Source: Mycolicibacterium cosmeticum (GTDB taxonomy: Bacteria; Actinomycetota; Actinomycetes; Mycobacteriales; Mycobacteriaceae). Taken from it: a DNA stretch of 64,000 nucleotides. The notes below the pieces were generated by a model. That model was given only the letters and a program-made list of their open reading frames with translations, was not told the DNA's origin and did not search any database. The stretch is from assembly GCF_000613185.1 (NCBI RefSeq), contig NZ_CCBB010000003.1, forward strand, positions 1,364,001-1,428,000. Direction: 5' to 3'. Below are positions 1-8,151 of the stretch, piece after piece. The translations under genes were made by a program, and so were the position numbers. Positions within the stretch are counted from its first letter, which is position 1, and each line of letters starts with the position of its first letter.

Positions 1-2
1 CG

Positions 3-24
3 CCGGCCCGTCCGTTGGGGCCGG
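3..24. terminator. GC-rich inverted repeat, possible terminator of an upstream gene
   Basis: Arms CCGGCCC (3-9) and GGGCCGG (18-24) can form a 7-bp hairpin with an 8-nt loop. No T-tract follows. It lies upstream of the tRNA and may end a gene outside the window. Positions 25-102 hold nothing else I recognise. Confidence 0.3.
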
Positions 25-102
25 AGGCGGGCGGTGAGCTCCCGTGACCAGCGGTTTTGAACCAGGGGTACGAGTGGTGTACTTTCGGTGAGCACAAGTT
101 AC

Positions 103-175
103 GGGGCTATGGCGCAGTTGGTAGCGCACCACACTGGCAGTGTGGGGGTCAGGGGTTCGAATCCCCTTAGCTCCA
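103..175 (+). tRNA. tRNA-Ala (anticodon GGC)
   Basis: A full cloverleaf can be folded by eye. The acceptor GGGGCTA (103-109) pairs with TAGCTCC (168-174) with one G-U. The D stem is GCGC/GCGC. The anticodon stem CCACA/TGTGG encloses loop CTGGCAG, giving anticodon GGC (136-138) for GCC alanine codons. The T stem is AGGGG/CCCCT around TTCGAAT, and the discriminator base is A175. CCA is not encoded. A terminator hairpin follows directly, so this is a stand-alone tRNA gene. Confidence 0.95.
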
Positions 176-182
176 CTCGTGG

Positions 183-217
183 AAAACCCGCTCTGGCCTC
201 GGTCAGGGCGGGTTTTT
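183..217 (+). terminator. Rho-independent terminator after tRNA-Ala
   Basis: The stem AACCCGCTCTG / CAGGGCGGGTT is about 11 bp with one G-T wobble and an 8-nt loop, and is followed directly by TTTTT. This is a classical intrinsic terminator a few bases after the tRNA 3' end. Confidence 0.85.
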
Positions 218-325
218 GTGTGAACGCCTTCGCGAATGTCGGCCCCGGAAAGCCCGTGAGGAGCCGGACAGGATCAGGATCGGCGAGCCCTTCGCGTCTG
301 CGGTAGCGTCCCGAGCCGGGGGTCG

Positions 326-1690
326 GTGGGGTACCGGTCATTGCGGGGGGACGAACGGTTGGCGGGCTATCTGCGGGTCGATGCTGACTCGCTTCAGGGG
401 GACGGTCGTGATCTCGCGGCGTTGGGAGACGCTCCGCAGAAGGAGAGCTGTCCAGCGCCGGCCGGCGACCCGGTGTCGACCAGCATGGCGTTCGCTCTCA
501 CGGGCCACGACGAGAATCTCTGCGACAAACTTGCTTACGCCAAACTCGTCCGCGAGCATGGCGGGGCGATCGTGACTGCTGCGGGCGTGATGTTCGAGGT
601 AGCTGATGACCATGGCGCTCTCCAGATCAGCCGAGTCGAGGTGGACCACCAGAGCCGCCCCGCCTCCGCGGCAGCGGCCGCTATGCCTGCGCTGCCGCCG
701 CAACCTCCGCAGCCGCCGCGTGCCAACATTCCAGCCGTATTGGACCAGTCGATGGAACCAGAGGCATTCGCCGGTGCAATCCATTCCGGTCAAGGGTCCG
801 GTCGCGTCCGCGATTTCTCGACTCATTGGCGTAAAGGCGCAGACAACGTCACCTATATCGGTGATCGCACCACGCACGTCGCCGACTCGATCGACGAACA
901 CTGGCCCGACAGCTCCAGCAATGCCGCCAGCAACGTACGCGATCATGGACGATGGATGCGATCCGCGTCCGAATGGGGCGACCGGCTCTCGAAGGCCGCC
1001 GAATCCGCCGCGGCGGCATACGACTACGCGCGAACCGACACGCCTACTCCAGCCGAGTTCGCTGATGCCCGCAAGGACGTGGAGAACGCCCAGCGGATCG
1101 GTTCACTCGCCGGCTACATCGCGGCCCGCGTGAAGTTCGAAGAACTCAAGGATAAGGCGAAGACAGCCGGCACCGATTACGAAGCGAGGATCAAGACCGC
1201 CGTCGCTTCCGTTGGTAACCCTATCGTTCCGCCGCCATTGATCGCCAAGAGCGCCACGATTCCCCACGAACTGGTGAAAGGTCCCGGTGAGTGGACGACA
1301 AAATCGCGGCGCGGTGGTGAGTGGCGTGACTTCGAGCAGCAGGCCACAGGCTATCCGTCCGGGATGGAATACGAAGTGCCTCGCGACGGTGGCCCTCCGC
1401 TTGCATTTGATGGATTCGAGCCTGACGCCGGTCCCAATGGTCTGCTGGTCGAAGCGAAAGGCAAAGGGTACGACTGGATGATCGGATCCGACGGCAAGTT
1501 CAAGCCGAACATGCAGGCGGCTGAGGTTATTTCGAACGAGCTCACTCGCCAGTTCCAGGTGTCGCAACAGACCGGGATCCCGGTTGAATGGCGGGTTGCT
1601 GAGCCGAGATTGGCTGAAGTGGTAGAAAACATGATCGATGACGCGGGCTACGGTAGCCGGATCCACGTCGTCGTGGTACCGGCAGCGTGA
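326..1690 (+). CDS. Putative type VII-secreted polymorphic toxin with C-terminal Tox-REase-5 nuclease domain
   Basis: The protein is 454 aa from a GTG at 326. A TTG at 359, eight bases after a GGGGGG run, is an equally good or better start. The N-terminal ~100 residues resemble EspC/WXG-type secretion heads. A proline-rich linker (about 118-135) and a second helical hairpin (about 155-260, with a PPE-like alanine-rich helix) follow. The last ~136 residues match the restriction-endonuclease-fold toxin 5 family: D362, then E376-x-K378 in LLVEAKGKGYDW, a PD-(D/E)xK signature. The family is expected to cleave nucleic acid in rival cells. Delivery through an ESX system is inferred from the N-terminal helices only. 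The immunity gene follows within 11 nt, as is usual for such pairs. Confidence 0.75.
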   Translation: MGYRSLRGDERLAGYLRVDADSLQGDGRDLAALGDAPQKESCPAPAGDPVSTSMAFALTGHDENLCDKLAYAKLVREHGGAIVTAAGVMFEVADDHGALQISRVEVDHQSRPASAAAAAMPALPPQPPQPPRANIPAVLDQSMEPEAFAGAIHSGQGSGRVRDFSTHWRKGADNVTYIGDRTTHVADSIDEHWPDSSSNAASNVRDHGRWMRSASEWGDRLSKAAESAAAAYDYARTDTPTPAEFADARKDVENAQRIGSLAGYIAARVKFEELKDKAKTAGTDYEARIKTAVASVGNPIVPPPLIAKSATIPHELVKGPGEWTTKSRRGGEWRDFEQQATGYPSGMEYEVPRDGGPPLAFDGFEPDAGPNGLLVEAKGKGYDWMIGSDGKFKPNMQAAEVISNELTRQFQVSQQTGIPVEWRVAEPRLAEVVENMIDDAGYGSRIHVVVVPAA

Positions 1691-1700
1691 GGGAGTGACC

Positions 1701-2396
1701 GTGACGTTGAGACTCATCGGGGGATGGGGTAACCGCAGCGACGACCTTCCGTCATGCGTTGAGCGCGTGCAGCGTTCAGTCGAACTGATGCCTGCCGAGC
1801 CAGACGTCTATCACCCCTGGGGTGTGTGGCAACCGCAGGGAGCCGGATCCGCTTACCGCGACCTGGTACCCATTGACATCGACGACATTCAAGCGTTGAC
1901 AACTGCAATCGCCGCGATCACTGAGCGCGTCAACGACGGGCCGATGACCAGCCCAGGCCAGCACATCAAGTTCACGCGAGAAGGCTTCGCCGAGCCGGGT
2001 TCGACCGAGCCGCAGTTCTTCGATTACACGGTGCGCGCTGGATTCGTCGGCTACCCAGAACCTTTCAATCATCTACTACTTGAGGTCTCTGACGGCACCG
2101 ACGAAGCCGCACTTACCCGTTACCTGAGCGCTTGCGTCATCGCATGGGAGCCAGACCACCTAGCCGTGGCAACCCGGGCAACTCAACGCGCACAAGGGCA
2201 TAGGCCCCCACAGGCCGTCGTCGGGTGGCTGACTTACGTGCGCGCCGGCACACCGCTGGACAGTGCTGTCCTCGATGAGCAGATCGCAGTCGCTCACGCC
2301 GACGGCGGTACGTACATCACTGTCCCGGGAACACCCGAAAGCCCCAGCCTCGACCACATCCGGCAGGTCCGCGCCGCCCTCGGCTACCCCGATTGA
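1701..2396 (+). CDS. Imm52-like immunity protein for the upstream Tox-REase-5 toxin
   Basis: The product is about 231 aa. GTG 1701 is preferred because GAGGGAG (1689-1695) sits 5 nt upstream; GTG 1695 is in the same frame and possible. The sequence begins with TLRLIGGWGNRS and has a later WEPDHLAVAT...VGWLTYV block, which fits the Imm52 family known to accompany Tox-REase-5 toxins. There is no signal peptide, as expected for a cytosolic inhibitor that protects the producer. The gene starts about 10 nt after the toxin stop codon and is probably co-transcribed. It ends 8 bp from the convergent phosphatase gene. The family assignment is by recognition, without alignment. Confidence 0.7.
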   Translation: MTLRLIGGWGNRSDDLPSCVERVQRSVELMPAEPDVYHPWGVWQPQGAGSAYRDLVPIDIDDIQALTTAIAAITERVNDGPMTSPGQHIKFTREGFAEPGSTEPQFFDYTVRAGFVGYPEPFNHLLLEVSDGTDEAALTRYLSACVIAWEPDHLAVATRATQRAQGHRPPQAVVGWLTYVRAGTPLDSAVLDEQIAVAHADGGTYITVPGTPESPSLDHIRQVRAALGYPD

Positions 2397-2404
2397 CCAG
2401 TCGC

Positions 2405-4627
2405 CTACACGACCACCGGCGCCTTCCAGAACCCGTTCATCGGTTGGGCGTACGCGTCGTTGGCGGTGAGCGTGGGCAGGCCGAGTGAGTCCTCGATGGT
2501 GCGCAGCAGGCTGTAGTGGTTGGCGTACCCGCCCACCGTGAAGTTGCCGGTCCGCATCCCGGCCGCCGCCGCACCCGGTGACGGGATGACGATCGTCACG
2601 ACGTGGTTGCCTTCGTTGGCGAAACCGACCGAGAGGTTGTTGCTGTCCTCGTCGAAGGTCAGGAAGATCCCGCTTTTCTGCGTGACATCTTGCCAGACAG
2701 TCGAATTCATGATCGTCGAGACGGTGTCCTGGACGAACGTGTCACCTGCCTTGATGTTGTACTGCCGATTGGTCAGCAGGCTGACGACGTAGCTCAACAC
2801 GCCGCCCACCGAATCGACCGGGCCCTCCATGTTGTTGGCTTCGTTGGCGGCGAACCAGACGAAGTTCGGGGTGGTGGTCGGCGAGCTCAGGTCGGTGGCC
2901 AGCCGGGTCAACGGGAACAGGTGTGCCGTGGCCCGGGTGGGGTCGTCGTAGATGTCGCGATAGGCGAGGAAGGGCAGTTCCTCGGGTGCGTAGTCGGCGG
3001 TCTCGACGTACGGTCCCGCCGGTGACATGCCCTGTGCGTATCCGGCCCACGTCTTCTGGGCGGCCTCGATGTTGTCGGCGAGATTGTGCTGGTCGAAACA
3101 ATCGGTCGGGCAGTTGTAGTTGAAGCCGAAGTCCGATCCGCCCAGGAGCGGGTAGTAGTTGGGGTCGCTGGGGTGGGTCAGTGCGTAGTAGGCCGTCGCG
3201 ACGCCGTAGGTCTCGACGAGGCTGTTGATGTACGGGGCGTTGGGGCTGCCGACGACATCGGCGTAGCCCTTGTTCTCCATGTACACCATGAACACGTGGT
3301 CGAGCGCGCCGACAGTGGACGCCGGGGGAGCGGGCGGCGGCGGCGCGGGCAGCGCGGCGCCGACGGTGAAGGACACGTCGTCGGCGTAGGCGTTGTTGTA
3401 GCCCAGGGCGGCGGGGTTGGAATCCTTGAGCGTGACGACCACCTGCGCCGAGCGCGTGCCGGCGGGGATGACGCCCGACTTGTCCCGCTGGAGCAGCCCG
3501 CACTGCCACCAGCGATCGAGCGCGGTGACGGGCCCGATCTTGCCGACTCCCAAGGAGGTTCCGTCACCGGCCAGGAATTGCACGGTGATCGACGCCGCGG
3601 ACGGGTCGGTCGATGCGCCGCCCAGCCACCCGCTGAGTTTGAACGGCACCGTACCGGCGTCGATGCTCGACGCTGCCGCGCCGAGGTCCACGGTCTGCGA
3701 CAGGGTCGATGTGCCGACGTTCCCACCGCCGAAGAACTGCGTGTCGGTGGGTGAGGGCCGGACGCTGGGATAGCTGCCCCACACCGGACCCGGTGTCGAC
3801 AGGGGCCATGCGGTGCGGCGTTGGGCGCCGTACTCGATGACGGTCGGGGTGCCGGTCACCGACCAGCCGGGGATGGTCACCGAACTCGTGCCGGACGGCG
3901 ATGGATCACCGACTTCCGCACTCGGATTCACCAACAGGTTGGGACTGGTCACCGACCAGGCAGCCGTCGCCTGGTGTGGGAAGAGATTCTGTTCGACCTC
4001 CTTTCGCACCCACGCCAGCACCGTCCACACCACGGGTGACTGCGGGGGTACCTGCGAAGGCAGCGTCGACACCAGGGGCCCCAGGGCCACCTTGATGAGT
4101 TGTTTGGCCGCTGTGACCACCTCGCCGAACAGCGTCGGTGGATGCGACGGTGCCACCGCAGGCTCGGCCGTCGGCGTCACCGTTGCCGACGTGGCCGCCG
4201 CCGGTGTCGGACGGGCGGGCGCCGTTGCCGGCGCGGGCTTGGCGTCGGTGGGGCTGGGATCGGCCGGCGGCTTCTTGGTCTTCTTGGGCGGATGCGTCGA
4301 CGAGGTGGTGGCGGTGTCGGCCGAGACCTGCATCTTCGGGGTGGTATCCGCTACGGCGGTGCGGTGTTTGTGCGTCGCGGCCGCGTGCAATGCGGCGGCG
4401 GGCAACACGGCGGTGGGCGCCGCGGCGCCGGTGGGATCCGCCGTCCCCCCGCCGGGATCCGCCGCGCCGGTGGCCACCGCATCTGCGGCCGGCGTGGAAT
4501 CGGCAGGGGTGGAGCTCGTGGCCGGCGGTTCGGCCGATGCCACCCAGTCCGGCATCGTGACTGCGGCGCCGACGCCGAGGAACACGGCCAGTGCCCCGAC
4601 GCGGCCGATATACCGTGAGCACTTCAT
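2405..4627 (-). CDS. Secreted SapM-like acid phosphatase (phosphoesterase family) with extra central domain
   Basis: The protein is 740 aa. Residues 1-32 are a signal peptide (ALAVFLGVGAAVTMP...ASA). A long Ala/Pro/Thr-rich segment (about 33-170) follows. A beta-rich module from about 230 to 420 (LLVNPSAEVG ... YADDVSFTVG) resembles carbohydrate-binding or galactose-binding-like domains. The phosphoesterase domain starts near 440 with LDHVFMVYMENKGY, APYINSLVETYGVATAYYALTHPSDPNYYPLLGGSDF and a late LTFDEDSNN metal-binding block. Related mycobacterial SapM is a secreted phosphatase acting on phosphoinositides and other phosphate esters. The N-terminal extension and the carbohydrate-binding-like module make this protein more than twice SapM length, so a wall-associated role is plausible. 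The substrate is not inferable. Confidence 0.75.
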   Translation of the reverse strand: MKCSRYIGRVGALAVFLGVGAAVTMPDWVASAEPPATSSTPADSTPAADAVATGAADPGGGTADPTGAAAPTAVLPAAALHAAATHKHRTAVADTTPKMQVSADTATTSSTHPPKKTKKPPADPSPTDAKPAPATAPARPTPAAATSATVTPTAEPAVAPSHPPTLFGEVVTAAKQLIKVALGPLVSTLPSQVPPQSPVVWTVLAWVRKEVEQNLFPHQATAAWSVTSPNLLVNPSAEVGDPSPSGTSSVTIPGWSVTGTPTVIEYGAQRRTAWPLSTPGPVWGSYPSVRPSPTDTQFFGGGNVGTSTLSQTVDLGAAASSIDAGTVPFKLSGWLGGASTDPSAASITVQFLAGDGTSLGVGKIGPVTALDRWWQCGLLQRDKSGVIPAGTRSAQVVVTLKDSNPAALGYNNAYADDVSFTVGAALPAPPPPAPPASTVGALDHVFMVYMENKGYADVVGSPNAPYINSLVETYGVATAYYALTHPSDPNYYPLLGGSDFGFNYNCPTDCFDQHNLADNIEAAQKTWAGYAQGMSPAGPYVETADYAPEELPFLAYRDIYDDPTRATAHLFPLTRLATDLSSPTTTPNFVWFAANEANNMEGPVDSVGGVLSYVVSLLTNRQYNIKAGDTFVQDTVSTIMNSTVWQDVTQKSGIFLTFDEDSNNLSVGFANEGNHVVTIVIPSPGAAAAGMRTGNFTVGGYANHYSLLRTIEDSLGLPTLTANDAYAQPMNGFWKAPVVV

Positions 4628-4813
4628 CGAGGTTCCCTTCGCCAGGGCCGGACCACGCGATCACGCCGGCGGGAAATTGACGTCAGGGTAGTCCCCTCGG
4701 GCTGCGGCACGGAGGCGTATCCACGGCTTGGTAACGATGGGGCAGGAGTGCTCACCCGTTCCGCACGCGCCCGTCCAAACCTTTATGGTTGAGCCGCAAT
4801 CCCGCACCTCGGC

Positions 4814-5671
4814 GTGGCACCGTCGGCACGCCGCCTCGACCATGGATCGGCGGAAACCATCAGCATCCTCATCCGCGAGGTGGGCACCCACCTCGACGTG
4901 GACATCACCGAGCCGGCCGCTCTGGAGTTCCAGATCGCCGTGGCCCCACACCCGGGCGCCGAGGTAGCGGAGTCGCTGACGTTCGTCCTGAACGGGCAAA
5001 CGGTCTTCGCGACCGAGATCACCGGAGTGCACGGCAACCGGATCCACAAACTCGACGTCGGGGTCGGCAGCCTCAGCGTCGACTACGCGGCGACCATCAC
5101 CGGCCGCAGCCAGCCCGCTCCGGTCACCGACTACGACCTGTCGCAGTACCTTCGGCCGAGCCGCTACGCCGAGTCGGACAAATTCTTCGGTTTCGCCGGG
5201 TACGAGTTCGGTCGATACTCCGACACCGCAACGTTATTGGAGACGATTTCGTCGTGGGTCGGGTCGCGGTTGCGCTACGTCCCGGGCAGCAGCGACCCCA
5301 TCGACGGCGCCGAGGACACGCTGCTGGCCGGGGCGGGCGTATGCCGCGACTACGCTCACCTGGTCGTCGCGCTGCTTCGGGCCGTCAACGTCCCGGCCCG
5401 TGTCGTCGCGGTGTACGCGCCGGGCTGCGTACCCATGGACTTCCATGCCGTCGCCGAAGCCTTCGTGAACGGGCAGTGGTACGTCGTCGACGCCACCTAC
5501 CTGGCGCCGCGCCAGACATTGGTCCGCATCGCGACCGGACGCGACGCCGCCGACACGGCCTTTCTCGACAACCACGGCGGCTCCATCACACTCACCAACA
5601 TGGTCGTCACCGCGACCACCAATGAACCGCTGCCGTTCGACGCGCACGACGAGTTGATCTCGCTCAGCTGA
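4814..5671 (+). CDS. Transglutaminase-like cysteine protein
   Basis: The protein is 285 aa from GTG 4814. The visible triad is C177 ([11 protein letters not shown]), H211 ([10 protein letters not shown]) and D226 ([11 protein letters not shown]), the core of bacterial transglutaminase/protease-like proteins. The N-terminal ~110 residues form the beta-rich half seen in this family. No signal peptide is visible, so it is probably cytosolic. The start is uncertain: GTG 4880, giving a protein that begins [11 protein letters not shown], would remove a poorly conserved head. The gene overlaps the convergent SDR gene by 8 bp. The acceptor substrate is unknown; amidase, protease or isopeptide chemistry are all possible in this fold. 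Confidence 0.7.
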   Translation: MAPSARRLDHGSAETISILIREVGTHLDVDITEPAALEFQIAVAPHPGAEVAESLTFVLNGQTVFATEITGVHGNRIHKLDVGVGSLSVDYAATITGRSQPAPVTDYDLSQYLRPSRYAESDKFFGFAGYEFGRYSDTATLLETISSWVGSRLRYVPGSSDPIDGAEDTLLAGAGVCRDYAHLVVALLRAVNVPARVVAVYAPGCVPMDFHAVAEAFVNGQWYVVDATYLAPRQTLVRIATGRDAADTAFLDNHGGSITLTNMVVTATTNEPLPFDAHDELISLS

Positions 5672-6596
5672 CCACCACACCCGTCAGTTCCTCCGACACC
5701 GCCCACAACCGTGCGGCGCTGGCGGTGTCGCACAACGGCTTCCACAGTGCGTGCTCGCCAGGCGGACCGCCGGCGTTGCCCGGCCACTGCGGCCCGTAGA
5801 ACCCGCCGTCGCGGCCCGCGGTGGCGGCCAGCAGCGCAGGCAGCTGGGCGCTGTCCACGGTTCCCACCATCAGCCCCAGCGCCGACAGTCGCCGAATCAC
5901 CCGGACCCCCAACGTGTCCCGGGCCCGCCCGACCTCGGGACGCGCCGCGAGCAAGCTGGTCGGCGCCACGCCGGGATGTGAGATGTTGCTGCTGATTCCC
6001 CAACCGGCCGCTTGACTGCGGCGGCTGAGTTCCAGGCCGAACAGCCCGCACGCGATCTTCGACTGCCGGTACGCGGCCATGCCGTCGTAGCTGCGTTCCC
6101 AGTTGAGGTCGTCCCAGTTGATCGCACCGCGCTTGGCGGCCACGCTGGTCTGGGAGGTGACCCGCGCCCGCCCGGCTTTCAGCAGCGGCAGCAGGCGCCC
6201 GGTCAACGCGAAGTGCCCAAGGTGATTCGTCCCGAACTGCAGCTCGAACCCGTCGGCGGTGCGCTGGAGATCCGGCGGGGTCATCACCCCGGCGTTGTTG
6301 ACGAGCAGATGTATCGGGGCTCCCTCGGCGCGCAGCTTGTCGGCGAGCGCAGTCACCGACGCCAGGGCGGACAGGTCGAGGTCCTCCAACGTCACCTTGG
6401 CGTGCGGATACCGCTTGCGAATACCGGCCACGGCGATCCGGCCCTTGTCCGGGTTGCGGACCGGCATGATCACCTCGGCGCCTGCCCCGGCCAGCCTCGT
6501 GGCGATGCCCAGTCCGATACCGTCGCTCGCGCCGGTCACCACCGCTCGCTTGCCGGAGAGGTCGGGCATGGGAATGTCGTACTGGGCGCGGGGCAT
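5664..6596 (-). CDS. Short-chain dehydrogenase/reductase (retinol-dehydrogenase/WWOX-like)
   Basis: The protein is 310 aa. The NAD(P) loop [10 protein letters not shown] lies near residue 20. [17 protein letters not shown] and a catalytic YRQSK (YxxxK) are all in order, as in light-dependent protochlorophyllide/retinol-dehydrogenase-like SDRs common in actinobacteria. The reaction would be NAD(P)-dependent alcohol/carbonyl interconversion, with unknown substrate. It is divergent from an MmyB-type regulator across a 117-bp gap holding a perfect 10-bp inverted repeat. This arrangement is typical of a regulator controlling its neighbouring SDR. Confidence 0.85.
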   Translation of the reverse strand: MPRAQYDIPMPDLSGKRAVVTGASDGIGLGIATRLAGAGAEVIMPVRNPDKGRIAVAGIRKRYPHAKVTLEDLDLSALASVTALADKLRAEGAPIHLLVNNAGVMTPPDLQRTADGFELQFGTNHLGHFALTGRLLPLLKAGRARVTSQTSVAAKRGAINWDDLNWERSYDGMAAYRQSKIACGLFGLELSRRSQAAGWGISSNISHPGVAPTSLLAARPEVGRARDTLGVRVIRRLSALGLMVGTVDSAQLPALLAATAGRDGGFYGPQWPGNAGGPPGEHALWKPLCDTASAARLWAVSEELTGVVVS

Positions 6597-6656
6597 CGGG
6601 TGTCTCCTGTCGTGGTGTTACCGCCTACCGATCACACTGGTTGCCGACGCGCCGGA

Positions 6657-6683
6657 TAGCCACGGACTGACGATCCGTGGCTA
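6657..6683. promoter_or_regulatory. Inverted repeat, putative operator between SDR and MmyB-type regulator
   Basis: Perfect 10-bp arms TAGCCACGGA (6657-6666) and TCCGTGGCTA (6674-6683) are separated by 7 nt in the divergent intergenic region. Placement and symmetry suggest the binding site of the adjacent HTH regulator; this is inferred. Confidence 0.55.
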
Positions 6684-6713
6684 CGCGATGCCGAACGGGG
6701 ACACACTGGACAG

Positions 6714-7553
6714 GTGATCGATCGGGCGGGATTGGCGGAGTTCCTCACGCGCAGGCGCGCGGCGATGCAGCCGGAGGATGTCGGGCTGCCCCGCGGGCGG
6801 CGCCGTCGCACCAGTGGGTTGCGCCGCGAGGAAGTCGCCGCGCTGTGCCACATGTCGGCCGACTACTACGCACGCCTGGAACGGCAACGCGGCCCGCAGC
6901 CGTCGGCGCAGATGATCGCCTCGATCGCGCAAGGGCTTCACCTGTCCCGGGACGAGCGCGACCACCTCTTCCGGCTGGCCGGTCACCAGCCACCCGACCG
7001 CGGCGCCGGTACCGACCACATCAGCCCGGGCATGCTGCGGATCTTCGACCGGCTCACCGACACCCCCGCCGAGATCGTCACCGAATTGGGGGAGACGTTG
7101 CGGCAAACCCCGCTGGGCGTCGCGCTCGTCGGCGATCTGTGCCGGTACACCGGCCCGTCCCGCAGCATCGGCTACCGGTGGTTCGCCGACCCCGGCGCAC
7201 GCGACATCTATCCACCCGAGGATCACGAGTTCTACTCGCGCATGTACGTTTCGGGGCTCCGGGCCGTGCTCGCCCGGCGCGGCCCCGGGTCGAAGGCCGC
7301 CGGGCTCGCCGAACTTCTCAGCGCAGAGAGCGACGAGTTCCGGATGCTGTGGGACGCACACGAGATCGGTATCAAGCCGCGTGAGATCAAGCGCTACCGG
7401 CATCCCGAGGTGGGCCGACTCGAGCTGAACTGCCAGGTCCTTCTCGACCCCGAGGAGTCACATTCGCTGCTGGTCTACACCGCCGCGCCGGGCAGCGAGA
7501 GCTACGAGAAGCTGCAACTGTTGTCGGTGATCGGTGCACCGTCGACGGTGTGA
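6714..7553 (+). CDS. XRE-family regulator with C-terminal MmyB-like ligand-binding domain
   Basis: The protein is 279 aa from GTG 6714. It has an N-terminal HTH (about 10-85; RRRTSGLRREEVAALCHMS then DYYARLERQRGPQPS), the signature of actinobacterial XRE/MmyB regulators. The C-terminal MmyB-like PAS-type domain (about 105-275) contains RWFADPGARDIYP and YRHPEVGRLEL. These proteins usually control a divergent short-chain dehydrogenase or oxidoreductase in response to a small, possibly fatty-acid-like, ligand. That fits the SDR at 5664-6596. A Shine-Dalgarno sequence is weak, so the transcript may be leaderless or nearly so. Confidence 0.85.
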   Translation: MIDRAGLAEFLTRRRAAMQPEDVGLPRGRRRRTSGLRREEVAALCHMSADYYARLERQRGPQPSAQMIASIAQGLHLSRDERDHLFRLAGHQPPDRGAGTDHISPGMLRIFDRLTDTPAEIVTELGETLRQTPLGVALVGDLCRYTGPSRSIGYRWFADPGARDIYPPEDHEFYSRMYVSGLRAVLARRGPGSKAAGLAELLSAESDEFRMLWDAHEIGIKPREIKRYRHPEVGRLELNCQVLLDPEESHSLLVYTAAPGSESYEKLQLLSVIGAPSTV

Positions 7554-7581
7554 GCTCAGCACGCATGGGTACACCCGTGCC

Positions 7582-7812
7582 ATGGCGATCACGAAAGAAG
7601 ACCTCCGTCGACTGTTGGCGGCCGACGATGACGCGACACTGGTGTTGGTCGAGGGTCGGGCCGAGATCGTGTCCGGCCCGTCCGCTGCTGGGCTGGAGGT
7701 GATCTCGCGCGCGGATCTGCGGGCCCGGATGGGTGACGCGGAGCCATCCGATGCCGAGCTGGCCGACCAGGCGGCCGCGCTGCAGACCGCGGTGTCCGAG
7801 CTCGGGGGATGA
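7582..7812 (+). CDS. Small conserved hypothetical protein (76 aa)
   Basis: ATG 7582 follows the regulator by 28 nt. The product is acidic and soluble (MAITKEDLRRLLAADDDATLVLVEGRAEIV...), with no signal or membrane segment. It has a short beta-rich head and a helical tail ending QTAVSELGG. I recognise the style of an actinobacterial conserved hypothetical but no functional family. It could be co-transcribed with the regulator. Confidence 0.6.
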   Translation: MAITKEDLRRLLAADDDATLVLVEGRAEIVSGPSAAGLEVISRADLRARMGDAEPSDAELADQAAALQTAVSELGG

Positions 7813-7917
7813 TCCGGCGCACCGAACGTTGCTGCCGCTCTCATCTGCCGTGATTAGAAGACGTCGCGGCCGGGTATACGGGTGTTGTCGCTGTCGTCAA
7901 TAACCAAGGAGTCCACG

Positions 7918-8076
7918 GTGATCGTCCTCGGCATCATCCTCATCGCGATCGGCTATTTGTTGCCGGTCCCCGCCATCATCGCCACCATCGGCTGGATCGT
8001 CCTGGTCGTCGGCCTGGTGCTGTTGGTGCTCGGCCAGGTCGGGCGCCCCGTCGGCGGACGCAAAGTCTGGTACTAG
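7918..8076 (+). CDS. DUF6131-like small membrane protein (52 aa)
   Basis: GTG 7918 is chosen because AAGGAG (7906-7911) lies 6 nt upstream; an earlier ATG in the same frame has no ribosome site. The peptide is almost entirely two hydrophobic helices (IVLGIILIAIGYLL and IGWIVLVVGLVLLVLG), followed by GRPVGGRKVWY. Tails of this kind (GRxVGGR...Y) are typical of DUF6131 proteins of mycobacteria. The function is unknown, presumably in the inner membrane. Confidence 0.75.
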   Translation: MIVLGIILIAIGYLLPVPAIIATIGWIVLVVGLVLLVLGQVGRPVGGRKVWY

Positions 8077-8097
8077 CGTCTGATCCGGCATGTCGAC

Positions 8098-8131
8098 CCG
8101 GTGCCCCCGCCCCCTCGGCCGGGGGCACCGG
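8098..8131. terminator. Strong hairpin between convergent genes
   Basis: Perfect 12-bp arms CCGGTGCCCCCG (8098-8109) and CGGGGGCACCGG (8120-8131) flank a 10-nt loop. There is no T-run, but the position between a plus-strand and a minus-strand 3' end suits a bidirectional terminator. Confidence 0.65.
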
Positions 8132-8151
8132 CTTGTCGAGATGGTTACCGC

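Noticed and set aside
88..575. Several short open frames across and after the tRNA
   Set aside because: They overlap the tRNA and terminator, lack ribosome sites and have no recognisable protein character.
3178..3754. Long open frames on both strands within the SapM-like gene
   Set aside because: High-GC codon bias opens antisense and shifted frames; their translations are Arg/Pro/Ala-rich without fold signatures.
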